Shown: piece after piece, positions 45,402 to 53,167 of the stretch
Position numbering within the stretch: the stretch's first letter is position 1
Layout: each line of letters opens with the position of its first letter
Origin: Pedobacter sp. ASV17
Lineage (GTDB): Bacteria > Bacteroidota > Bacteroidia > Sphingobacteriales > Sphingobacteriaceae
DNA: 55,587 nucleotides
Direction of reading: 5' to 3'
Assembly: GCF_016429065.1 (NCBI RefSeq)
Contig: NZ_JAELTX010000016.1
Location: 1-55,587, forward strand
Position numbers and translations under genes: made by a program
The notes under the pieces: generated by a model
Database searches by the model: none
Told to the model about the DNA's origin: nothing
Seen by the model: only the letters and a program-made list of their open reading frames with translations

Positions 45402-47327
45402 ATGAAAACCCTACTAACTCCTATTATGATCCTGATGCTATTTTTGGGATACGAAAAAACACCAAACAAACAAATCACTGGAACAATAACCAGCGCCGCC
45501 GACGGATTGGCTTTACCCGATGTAAAGGTCCAAAGCATGCCCAGCAAAACCAGTGTAGTCACCAACGCCAATGGAAAATACAGCTTAAAAGCTCTCAATA
45601 CGGATACGTATTTACTCATTAGTTACCTTGGCTTTAAAACTCAAAACATTAAACTGGGCAAGCAAAATGTTATCGACATTAAATTGGAAGAAGACATCAA
45701 AGCCTTAAACGAAGTTGCGGTAGTAGGTTACGGTGTACAAGCCAAAAGGTCAATCACAGCTAGTGTGTCTACCATAAAATCCAGCCCTACACCAGTTGCA
45801 CAGGCTTTGAGCGGTAGAGTAGCAGGAATAACTGCTATTCAAGATCGTAGAGAGAGATATTATCCTCTTCCCCAAAACACCGAAAACTATGCCCACATTA
45901 CCGAAAATGCTTTTAAGAAAGCTGGTGATGACCCACTTTCTACCTTTTCCATAGATGTGGATGCAGCTTCCTACAGCAACATGCGTAGGTTCATCAATAC
46001 AGGCAACTTACCTCCAAAAGATGCCGTTAGAATTGAAGAAATGGTCAATTATTTCGACTACGAATACGAACAACCTAAAGGCAGTGACCCCGTAAACATT
46101 GTTACCGAAATTGGTACCGCCCCTTGGAACCCGCAACACCGATTGGTGCATATCGGTCTTCAAGCCAAAACCATTCCCAATCAACATTTACCAGCCTCAA
46201 ACTTGGTCTTCCTAATAGATGTTTCAGGCTCCATGGAATCTCCCAACAAATTACCATTATTAGTTAGCTCCCTACGTCTACTTACGGATAACTTACGTGA
46301 ACAAGATAAAGTGGCCATTGTGGTTTATGCAGGCAACTCGGGTTTGGTATTGCCTTCTACCTCTGGCGAAGACAAACAAGCCATTAAAGATGCCTTGAAT
46401 AAATTAAGTGCTGGCGGTTCTACTGCCGGTGGGGCGGGTATCAATCTGGCTTACAAAGTGGCTGTCGATAATTTTATCAAAGGCGGTAACAACAGAATTA
46501 TTTTGGCTACTGATGGCGATTTTAACGTAGGCTCTAGCAGTGATGCCGACATGCAAACCCTTATTGAGGAAAAACGCAAAAGCGGTGTATTCTTAACGGT
46601 ATTGGGCTTTGGTATGGGCAACTATAAGGATAGCAAAATGGAAGTGCTCGCCAACAAAGGCAACGGCAATTATGCTTATATCGACAATATCAACGAAGCG
46701 AGAAAGGTATTGATCAATGAATTTGGCGGAACACTTTTTACGGTAGCTAAAGATGTGAAATTGCAGATTGAATTTAATCCCAAAAAAGTACAAGCTTACC
46801 GTTTAATTGGCTATGAAAACCGTTTGCTAAACAATGAAGATTTTAACGATGATCAAAAAGATGCGGGTGAAATGGGCGCTGGCCATACTGTTACCGCCCT
46901 ATATGAAATTATTCCTGTTGGTGTAGAAAGCAAGTTCATTAAAAAAACCGATGACCTCAAATATCAGAAGAACTCCTCATCCTCTAATTACGCTCATGAG
47001 ATGTTAACGGTTAAACTTCGCTACAAAGACCCTGACGGGAATAAAAGTAAATTATTGCAACAGGCAGTGCTCGATAGATATCAAGATAAACTTAGTAAAA
47101 CCAGCGACAATTTTAGGTTTTCGGCATCTGTGGCCATGCTAGGCATGTTATTGCGCCAATCAGATTTTGTACAGGAAAGCAATTTTGAACAAACCATTGC
47201 CTTAGCTGAAGGTGCAAAAGGTAAAGATAAAGAAGGTTACCGAGCAGAATATATTAAATTGGCGAAGAGTGCGCAATTAATGGCAAAAGATTTACGTAAT
47301 TTTGCTAAGGTAGGTAGTGATAAATAA
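45402..47327 (+). CDS. VWA-domain protein (YfbK-like) with carboxypeptidase-regulatory and SusC-plug-like start
   Basis: The 641-aa exported protein begins with a short hydrophobic segment. A CarboxypepD_reg-like domain (about 22-98, KQITGTITSAADGLALPDV) precedes a plug-like phrase, EVAVVGYGVQAKRSITASVS (104-123) with ALSGRVAGI, otherwise typical of SusC receptors. The YfbK-type N-domain (DPLSTFSIDVDAASYSNMRR) leads into a VWA domain whose metal site is DVSGSMES (273-280), and a DUF3520-type C-terminus. VWA domains bind protein partners through a metal ion. The barrel of a receptor is absent. Co-transcription with DUF4349 and DUF4197 genes is likely. Confidence 0.88.
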   Translation: MKTLLTPIMILMLFLGYEKTPNKQITGTITSAADGLALPDVKVQSMPSKTSVVTNANGKYSLKALNTDTYLLISYLGFKTQNIKLGKQNVIDIKLEEDIKALNEVAVVGYGVQAKRSITASVSTIKSSPTPVAQALSGRVAGITAIQDRRERYYPLPQNTENYAHITENAFKKAGDDPLSTFSIDVDAASYSNMRRFINTGNLPPKDAVRIEEMVNYFDYEYEQPKGSDPVNIVTEIGTAPWNPQHRLVHIGLQAKTIPNQHLPASNLVFLIDVSGSMESPNKLPLLVSSLRLLTDNLREQDKVAIVVYAGNSGLVLPSTSGEDKQAIKDALNKLSAGGSTAGGAGINLAYKVAVDNFIKGGNNRIILATDGDFNVGSSSDADMQTLIEEKRKSGVFLTVLGFGMGNYKDSKMEVLANKGNGNYAYIDNINEARKVLINEFGGTLFTVAKDVKLQIEFNPKKVQAYRLIGYENRLLNNEDFNDDQKDAGEMGAGHTVTALYEIIPVGVESKFIKKTDDLKYQKNSSSSNYAHEMLTVKLRYKDPDGNKSKLLQQAVLDRYQDKLSKTSDNFRFSASVAMLGMLLRQSDFVQESNFEQTIALAEGAKGKDKEGYRAEYIKLAKSAQLMAKDLRNFAKVGSDK

Positions 47328-47355
47328 TCGCTACCTTAGTTTAATTAGCATTTAA

Positions 47356-48099
47356 ATGAAAAAAATCGGATTATTCCTACTCACCGCATCAGCATTAACC
47401 TTAAACAGTTGTGATGCGCAAAGCCAAGGTAAACTAGGCAACATTTTAAACAAAGTGGCTACTGGCGCTACGGGAACACCCAGCAGTTTAGAAATAGGAA
47501 ATGCCTTAAAACAGGCACTAGAAATAGGCACTTCTGCGGGGGCAGATAAACTGTCGGCTAAAGATGGTTTTTTTGGGAACATGGCCATTAAAATCTTGTT
47601 TCCTACCGAAGCTCAAAAAGTAGAAAAAGGTTTACGTAGTTTAGGTTTAAATTCACTAGCAGATAATGTAATTTTAAGTTTGAACCGTGCCGCCGAAGAT
47701 GCCGCAAAGGAAGCTAAACCAATTTTTGTTAGTGCCATTAAGCAAATGACCATTGCCGATGCCACCAACATTTTATTAGGCAATACTAAAGATGCAGCAA
47801 CACAATATTTCAAAAGAGTAACCACCGCCCAACTGACGGAAAAATTTTCGCCGGTAATTGCCAATAGTTTAGGCAAGGTTGGCGCCACTAAATATTGGAC
47901 TGATGCCGCTGCCGCCTATAATAAAATTCCTTTGGTAAAACCTGTAAACACCAATTTAACCAGCTACGTAACCGAAAAAGCTATCGAAGGTATGTTTGTT
48001 CAGGTAGCACAGGAAGAATTAAAAATTAGAGATAACGTGGGCGCCCGTTCTACCAGCCTGTTACAAAAGGTGTTTGGTTATGCCGACACTAAGAAATAA
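47356..48099 (+). CDS. DUF4197-type lipoprotein
   Basis: The 247-aa protein has a lipobox at Cys19 (TLNSCDAQS) and the DUF4197 body: ALKQALEIGTSAGADKLSAK, DGFFGNMAIKILFP, EDAAKEAKPIFVSAIKQMTI and the late SLLQKVFGYADT. It is mostly helical. Function is unknown. It follows the VWA gene by 28 bp and ends the plus-strand run. Confidence 0.88.
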   Translation: MKKIGLFLLTASALTLNSCDAQSQGKLGNILNKVATGATGTPSSLEIGNALKQALEIGTSAGADKLSAKDGFFGNMAIKILFPTEAQKVEKGLRSLGLNSLADNVILSLNRAAEDAAKEAKPIFVSAIKQMTIADATNILLGNTKDAATQYFKRVTTAQLTEKFSPVIANSLGKVGATKYWTDAAAAYNKIPLVKPVNTNLTSYVTEKAIEGMFVQVAQEELKIRDNVGARSTSLLQKVFGYADTKK

Positions 48100-48169
48100 T
48101 ACACATTTGTTGATTTGTTAATAAAATCTTGACAAAACAAAACCAATTTTTTGCTAGCTTGTTATACGA

Positions 48170-48278
48170 AAACAAAGTAGATAAAAAAGTCCTGTGAGTG
48201 GGCTATCCGCGTAGGGCAGGCACAGCATAAATAGGTTAACTATATAGAAAAAGCATCCAATATTTTGGGTGCTTTTTT
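48170..48278 (+). ncRNA. Possible small structured RNA ending in an intrinsic terminator
   Basis: Downstream of the DUF4197 gene is a G/C-richer block (48190-48226) with CTGTG (48192-48196) pairing with CACAG (48221-48225) around GGGCTATCCGCGTAGGGC. A 20-bp A/T spacer and then a T-rich terminator hairpin (48248-48278) follow. No ORF fits. It could be a small RNA, a long 3' UTR, or a member of the repeat family with the GCTATCCGC motif near 33850. Confidence 0.4.
48248..48278 (+). terminator. Intrinsic terminator, AAAAAGCATCC/GGGTGCTTTTTT
   Basis: The 11-base stem (with one G-T pair) at 48248-48258 and 48267-48277 has an 8-base loop and a T tail. It would end the DUF4197 transcript or the possible RNA at 48170. 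Confidence 0.85.
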
Positions 48279-48324
48279 GTTTTTGTGAGCTATGTGTTTT
48301 TAAATAATTAAAAGGCCAGGCCCT

Positions 48325-48392
48325 CTTTACGTTCTTTGCGTTAATTTTTATCACCGCAAAGATTTTTTAAGAATTCGCAAAGAACGGCAAAG
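48325..48392. repeat. Inverted repeat, CTTTACGTTCTTTGCG type
   Basis: CTTTACGTTCTTTGCG (48325-48340) is nearly inverted as CGCAAAGAACGGCAAAG (48376-48392). It is related to the CGCAAAG repeats near 33550 and belongs to the 486-bp gap 48100-48585. Confidence 0.7.
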
Positions 48393-48433
48393 GTAAATTT
48401 CATCTCATTTGACAAAAAATACGTAGCAGCCTG

Positions 48434-48513
48434 TGTCATCCTGAGCTTCCCGAATAATCGGGACAAGCTGTCGAAGGATATGGCAGATACGCTTCGATAA
48501 ACTCAGCGTGACA
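48434..48513. repeat. Dispersed inverted repeat, TGTCATCCTGAG type
   Basis: TGTCATCCTGAG (48434-48445) is imperfectly inverted as CTCAGCGTGACA (48502-48513), with CTGTCGAAGGA and CTTCGATAAACTCAG inside. Confidence 0.7.
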
Positions 48514-48527
48514 ACAAAATGTTATGA

Positions 48528-48561
48528 CAAAAAAAGAGGACACCCATTACGAGTATCCTCT
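48528..48561 (-). terminator. Intrinsic terminator of the HtrA gene
   Basis: AGAGGA (48535-48540) pairs with TCCTCT (48556-48561). On the minus strand the stem is followed by a T run (A run 48528-48535), 25 bp beyond the stop. Confidence 0.8.
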
Positions 48562-48585
48562 AACAAAATCATCTATGTGTTGTGA

Positions 48586-50142
48586 TTAGTTTCCGTTGAA
48601 CGAGAAAGTAACAGCACCTTCTTCACTCACTCCCGAAATGGTCGTTCTACCATCTCTAGAAGTTGGCAACGCTTTCTCAATATCTGCTGCACTACCTACG
48701 GCTATACCATTTACTTTAGTAATCACTAAGCCTTTTTTAACACCCCAGTAGTCAAACAACTGACCAGGAACCACATTAGTGACTACCACACCGTTTTTCA
48801 CACCGTATTTGGTTTTCAAGGCATCTGGTGCTGGAGCAAAGCTTGCCCCTAACTTGCTGATGCTAGCGCCTGTGTTTTTGTTCTCTGATTTGGCGGCTAA
48901 AGCAACAGAGCTCTCACCTTTTAAGGTCACATTTACATTTTTAGTAGAACCATCAGCTTTTAAAACTGTTAAAGCTACCTTATCACCAGGACTCATACGA
49001 CCAATGCGCTCTTGCAAATCTGGAGAATCGTAGATGGCTAAGCCTTCCACTTTTTTAATGATATCACCTTGTTTAATACCCGCAGCAGCAGCAGCGCCAT
49101 TAGGCATTACATCGCTAACATATAAACCAGTGTTTTCTTTTACTTTAAGTTCTTCAGCTACATCAGCATCTAAGGCTACAAAGTTAACACCAATATAACC
49201 GCGTTTTACCGAACCAAATTTCTTGAAATCTTCTAAAATTTTCTTCGCTAGATTTACTGGAATAGCAAAACCATAACCTTCGTTTCTACCCGTTTGAGAA
49301 GCGATAGCGGCATTGATACCCACTAATTCTCCATTGGCATTTACCAAAGCACCACCGCTGTTACCAGGATTAATGGCAGCATCTGTTTGGATAAAAGATT
49401 CGATAGAGTTATTGGTACGCGTTGGCTTTTGTCCCGTTCTTCTGTATTCGTCATACTCTTCTTCGGTCATCATGCCGCTTTCACGGTTTAAAATACCAAT
49501 GTTACGAGCCTTAGCACTTACAATACCAGCAGTAACGGTGGTTTGTAAATCAAGAGGGAAGCCTACTGCTAAAACCCACTCACCTACCTGTACATTGTCT
49601 GAATTACCCATTTTCACATAAGGCAAATCATTTGCATCTACTTTAATTAAAGCCAAATCCGTGTTGGCATCTTTACCAATAACTTTTGCAGTTACTTTAC
49701 GTCTGTTAGATAAGATGACCTCAATTTTATCAGCCTTGTCTACTACGTGGTTGTTCGTTACGATATATCCGTCTGGCGTTAAAATTACTCCAGAACCCGA
49801 AGCTGCCTGTGGTTGACGTGGACCGCGTTGCATGCCACCGCCAAAACCAAAAAACTGTTCAAACATATCTTCCATTCCACCACCATTACTCTTGCTCGAT
49901 TTATTTTCGTAGGTCGTTTTAATGTGCACTACCGCTGGAGACACCGTCGCCGCCGCCTGCACAAAATCAGGAGCCCCAGCAGAAGATGCTCTTACCACGT
50001 TACTGGCAAACATCGTATTCTGCTTATCGGCCAATGTTGAATGATCACTTGGGCGCTCTAATAATTTATAGGCGCCAATTGCTAATGCACCGCCCAAGAA
50101 AGAGGCAGCCACTACAATCAATCCTATTTTTTTCATTTGCAT
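48586..50142 (-). CDS. HtrA/DegP-family periplasmic serine protease
   Basis: This 518-aa quality-control protease is anchored or exported by an N-terminal hydrophobic segment (about 5-25). The trypsin-like domain has His132 (TNNHVVD), Asp162 (NTDLALIKV) and Ser262 (NPGNSGGAL). Two PDZ domains follow: the first from about 310 (RGYIGVNFVALD), the second, more divergent one from about 420 (VKNGVVVTNVVPG). A glycine/Phe/Gln-rich loop (85-112) replaces the usual regulatory loop. It is a single gene, divergent from dapF. Confidence 0.95.
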   Translation of the reverse strand: MQMKKIGLIVVAASFLGGALAIGAYKLLERPSDHSTLADKQNTMFASNVVRASSAGAPDFVQAAATVSPAVVHIKTTYENKSSKSNGGGMEDMFEQFFGFGGGMQRGPRQPQAASGSGVILTPDGYIVTNNHVVDKADKIEVILSNRRKVTAKVIGKDANTDLALIKVDANDLPYVKMGNSDNVQVGEWVLAVGFPLDLQTTVTAGIVSAKARNIGILNRESGMMTEEEYDEYRRTGQKPTRTNNSIESFIQTDAAINPGNSGGALVNANGELVGINAAIASQTGRNEGYGFAIPVNLAKKILEDFKKFGSVKRGYIGVNFVALDADVAEELKVKENTGLYVSDVMPNGAAAAAGIKQGDIIKKVEGLAIYDSPDLQERIGRMSPGDKVALTVLKADGSTKNVNVTLKGESSVALAAKSENKNTGASISKLGASFAPAPDALKTKYGVKNGVVVTNVVPGQLFDYWGVKKGLVITKVNGIAVGSAADIEKALPTSRDGRTTISGVSEEGAVTFSFNGN

Positions 50143-50237
50143 AATATTTTACTTTTTAGGTGAAACCGTTGTGCGCAAATTCCAAACGATTTCGAGGTTA
50201 TTGTATGTTGTGTGTATTAATACTTGAAATACATTTT

Positions 50238-50245
50238 CAAATTTA
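50238..50245 (-). promoter_or_regulatory. Putative -7 box of the HtrA gene
   Basis: On the minus strand this reads TAAATTTG (TAnnTTTG), giving a leader near 90 nt. No -33 partner is obvious. Confidence 0.35.
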
Positions 50246-50371
50246 ATACCATATGAACGATATTTGTATCATAATCACGTCTAAAGACATGTTAAAAAAT
50301 GTTAAAAGACATTACAACAGCATGTTGACGTTTTTTGCCTAACGATTGTTACAAATTTATTGTATTTCATG

Positions 50372-51160
50372 ATGAAAATTAAGTTCTATAAATACCAAGG
50401 TGCGGGAAACGATTTTGTATTGATTGACCACAGAGAAAGTGCATTGAAAAACATTGATACGAAGCTTGTGGCCAAACTTTGCGACCGTAGATTTGGTATT
50501 GGGGCTGATGGCTTGATGTTTCTTTTAAGCCACCCAGACTATGATTTTGAAATGGTTTACCATAATGCTGATGGCAACTTGGGCAGTATGTGCGGCAATG
50601 GCGGCAGGTGTATTGTGGCTTTTGCAAAGCATTTGGGCGTAATTGACAGTGAAACTAATTTTTTGGCAGTAGATGGCGCTCATTATGCCAAAATTTCAGC
50701 GGAAGGCAATTGGGTGGAACTGCAAATGATTGATGTAGACAATATTCAGCAAGATGGGGAAGCGTTTGTACTGAACACAGGCTCGCCACACTATGTAAAA
50801 GAAGTGAGCGCTTTGGAGCAAATGGACGTTTACGCAGAAGGCTACAATATACGTAACAACGAAACCTACAAAAACGAAGGCATTAACGTTAATTTCATAG
50901 AGCAAAAACCTAATCATTTATTTGTGCGCACTTTTGAACGTGGTGTAGAAGACGAAACCTATGCCTGCGGAACAGGAGTTACTGCGGTAGCCATGGCCAT
51001 GGCCAAAAAACAAAATCAGATAGGCAAAATTGAAACCCCTATCAAAGTATTAGGTGGCGACCTACAAATTAACTTTAACTACGACGGGGAGAAGTTCACC
51101 GATGTATTTTTATGCGGTCCAGCCGAAAGAGTTTTTGAAGGGGAGATAGACCAATTATAA
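50372..51160 (+). CDS. dapF: Diaminopimelate epimerase
   Basis: This 262-aa enzyme converts LL- to meso-diaminopimelate for lysine and peptidoglycan synthesis, without a cofactor. The two-cysteine mechanism is intact: Cys74 in GSMCGNGGRC and Cys199 in YACGTGVTAV. KYQGAGNDFVLID at the N-terminus and FGIGADGLMFL are family motifs. ATG 50372 (or ATG 50369 directly before it) is the start; a TTG 50360 also lies in frame. It is transcribed away from the HtrA gene. Confidence 0.96.
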   Translation: MKIKFYKYQGAGNDFVLIDHRESALKNIDTKLVAKLCDRRFGIGADGLMFLLSHPDYDFEMVYHNADGNLGSMCGNGGRCIVAFAKHLGVIDSETNFLAVDGAHYAKISAEGNWVELQMIDVDNIQQDGEAFVLNTGSPHYVKEVSALEQMDVYAEGYNIRNNETYKNEGINVNFIEQKPNHLFVRTFERGVEDETYACGTGVTAVAMAMAKKQNQIGKIETPIKVLGGDLQINFNYDGEKFTDVFLCGPAERVFEGEIDQL

Positions 51161-51169
51161 AACCGTTCT

Positions 51170-51210
51170 CAAATGATAATCTGCACCACCATGCAACCCT
51201 CTATCATTTG
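51170..51210 (+). repeat. Inverted repeat after dapF
   Basis: CAAATGATA (51170-51178) pairs with TATCATTTG (51202-51210), 9 bp after the stop. It may be a 3'-end hairpin or an upstream site for the TetR regulator. Confidence 0.5.
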
Positions 51211-51217
51211 TAACAAA

Positions 51218-51237
51218 ATTTAATCAAATGATTAAAT
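51218..51237. promoter_or_regulatory. Perfect palindrome upstream of the tetR-type gene
   Basis: ATTTAATCA, two As, TGATTAAAT: 9-bp arms about 36 bp before the -7 box. A candidate operator. Confidence 0.5.
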
Positions 51238-51272
51238 GAGATTTCCCTGACTTTTAAAAGACATTCCGAATC

Positions 51273-51280
51273 TACTTTTG
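51273..51280 (+). promoter_or_regulatory. Putative -7 box of the TetR-RND operon
   Basis: TACTTTTG matches TAnnTTTG, 39 bp before the TTG start. It overlaps the palindromes at 51276-51296. Confidence 0.5.
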
Positions 51281-51296
51281 TTAACAAAATTGTTAA
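51276..51296. promoter_or_regulatory. Overlapping palindromes at the TetR-RND promoter (likely operator)
   Basis: TTTTGTTAACAAAA (51276-51289) is perfectly self-complementary. TTAACAA (51281-51287) is also inverted as TTGTTAA (51290-51296). Position on the -7 box suggests binding blocks transcription, as in TetR autoregulation. Confidence 0.6.
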
Positions 51297-51318
51297 ACAT
51301 CAAAGTTAATCGGCAGTC

Positions 51319-51891
51319 TTGAACAAAGAAGAACTCATTAAACAAACAGCAAAGGACTTATTCTTTAACAAAGGATACCTGCATGCGACTACGCAAGAAA
51401 TTGCCGATGCAGCAGGCGTGAACCGTTCGCTCATTAATTACTACTTCCGTTCAAGGGATTTACTTTTTCAAACAGTGTATCGTGAGGCGGTAGAGAGTTT
51501 GAAATCTCAGCTAGATAAAGTACTGTACGACAATGTTCCATTCAAGGAAAAATTAAGTATTTTTATAGATGTTTACATGAAGGAATTGCTGAAATACCCT
51601 TATCGGGAGTCGTTCCTCATTACCGAAATATGCAGTAAAAACTTTGCCCTTAAGGAAAAGAAAAAAAGTGCTGCCTTGGCCCATTTCCTCAAAGAAATTG
51701 CAGAAGAGATGGAAAAAGGCACCCTCAAAAAAGGAGACCCGATACATTTCGTCTTTGACCTCTTTGCGTTAATGTCCTTCCCAGTAATTATGACGCCACT
51801 TTACCAGAAGCTGCTAGATATTTCCAAGGAAAAGTACAAAGCGCTTATTGCCGAAAGAAAACAATTGATTTTAGAAAAAATTTTTAATTAA
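51319..51891 (+). CDS. TetR/AcrR-family transcriptional regulator
   Basis: The 190-aa repressor has an N-terminal helix-turn-helix (about residues 5-50: ATTQEIADAAGVNRSLINYY, FRSRDLLFQTVYREA) and a helical ligand-binding C-terminal domain. It begins with TTG 51319, with no nearer ATG. It leads the operon with the RND adaptor 25 bp downstream and very likely represses its own promoter at the palindromes 51276-51296. Confidence 0.92.
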   Translation: MNKEELIKQTAKDLFFNKGYLHATTQEIADAAGVNRSLINYYFRSRDLLFQTVYREAVESLKSQLDKVLYDNVPFKEKLSIFIDVYMKELLKYPYRESFLITEICSKNFALKEKKKSAALAHFLKEIAEEMEKGTLKKGDPIHFVFDLFALMSFPVIMTPLYQKLLDISKEKYKALIAERKQLILEKIFN

Positions 51892-51916
51892 AAAAACCTT
51901 CAATTCTCAACATATA

Positions 51917-53092
51917 ATGAAACAATCCTCACTTTTATTCTCGCTAATGGGCATTACAGGCCTATTTATAGCATCATGCGGTTCAGGTGGTAAAGACCCT
52001 AAAGCTGCAGCGGGTAAACCTACGGGTCCGCAAGCCTACCCAGTGGTGGAAATTAACGAGCTCAATACTACTTTAGAGAGCGACTATCCAGCTACCTTGG
52101 AAGGACAACAAAATGTAGATATCAGACCAAAAATTGATGGCTTCATCGAAAAGATATACGTAGATGAAGGCGCTACTGTAAAGTTGGGCCAGCCATTATT
52201 CAAAATCAATGCGCCACAATATGAGCAAGCAGTTAGAACTGCCGAAGCTGCGATTAGAAGTGCTGAAGCTGACGTAAACGCCGCACAGCTACAGTACAAC
52301 AAAACCAAACCATTGGTAGAGAAAGATATCATTAGCAAGTTTGATCTAGAAAACGCCGCCTTAACCCTAACCTCTAGAAAAGCAGCATTGGCTCAAGCTA
52401 AAGCCGCATTGGTAAACGCAAAGGTTAATTTAGGTTATACTGTAGTCAACAGTCCTGTAAATGGTGTCATTGGAACCATCCCTTACAAAGTTGGTGCTTT
52501 GGTAAGCAGTACTAGTCAACAAGCTTTAACCACGGTTTCGAGCATCAGTAAAGTTTATGCATACTTTTCATTGAACGAAAAACAATTGCTACAAATTTCT
52601 AGAGATACCAAAGGCCGTACCTTAGAAGACAAAATCAAGCAAATTCCAGCTGTAACTTTAGTATTGGCAGACGGTTCTATTTATCCAGAACTAGGTAAAA
52701 TTGAAACCATCAGTGGACAAATCAATACGCAGACAGGCTCATCTAGCTTAAGAGCAACTTTCGCTAACCCAAATGGTTTGTTACGTTCGGGTTCCAGTGC
52801 TTCTGTTCGTATCCCACAACACTTGCAAAATGCCTTATTGGTTCCGCAAAAATCAACTACGGATATCCAAGGCAAGAAATTTGTTTACTTGGTTAACGAC
52901 ACTGGCGGTGTGAAAAGCACCAATATCGAAATCATGGAGCTAACCAAAGGAAATTTCTATGTAGTAACTAAAGGCTTAAAAGCTGGAGATAAGTTTATAC
53001 TAGAAGGTTTTGCTTCTCTAAAAGATGGAGACAAAGTAAAACCTGCGCCTAAGCCCGCTGACTCTGTATTTGCTGATGCCAAAATGAAATAA
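51917..53092 (+). CDS. RND efflux periplasmic adaptor (AcrA/MexA type)
   Basis: The 391-aa lipoprotein (lipobox Cys21, FIASCGSGG) has the membrane-fusion-protein order: barrel-sandwich half-motif with LEGQQNVDIRPKIDGFIEKI, an alpha-hairpin (AEAAIRSAEADVNAAQLQYN onward), the second lipoyl half (VNSPVNGVIGTIPYKVGALV), then beta-barrel and membrane-proximal domains. It links the inner-membrane pump to an outer-membrane channel. The pump gene follows after 75 bp. Confidence 0.94.
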   Translation: MKQSSLLFSLMGITGLFIASCGSGGKDPKAAAGKPTGPQAYPVVEINELNTTLESDYPATLEGQQNVDIRPKIDGFIEKIYVDEGATVKLGQPLFKINAPQYEQAVRTAEAAIRSAEADVNAAQLQYNKTKPLVEKDIISKFDLENAALTLTSRKAALAQAKAALVNAKVNLGYTVVNSPVNGVIGTIPYKVGALVSSTSQQALTTVSSISKVYAYFSLNEKQLLQISRDTKGRTLEDKIKQIPAVTLVLADGSIYPELGKIETISGQINTQTGSSSLRATFANPNGLLRSGSSASVRIPQHLQNALLVPQKSTTDIQGKKFVYLVNDTGGVKSTNIEIMELTKGNFYVVTKGLKAGDKFILEGFASLKDGDKVKPAPKPADSVFADAKMK

Positions 53093-53167
53093 GTTATTTT
53101 TTGTTGTAAAGTTGAGACGTTGTTAACCTTTCAACTTTACAAGCTTTAAACACTCCAACAAAATCTT

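Noticed and set aside
48190..48226. tRNA or signal-recognition RNA in the structured block
   Set aside because: No cloverleaf arms, no TTCRA loop and no GGAAG-type SRP apical motif.
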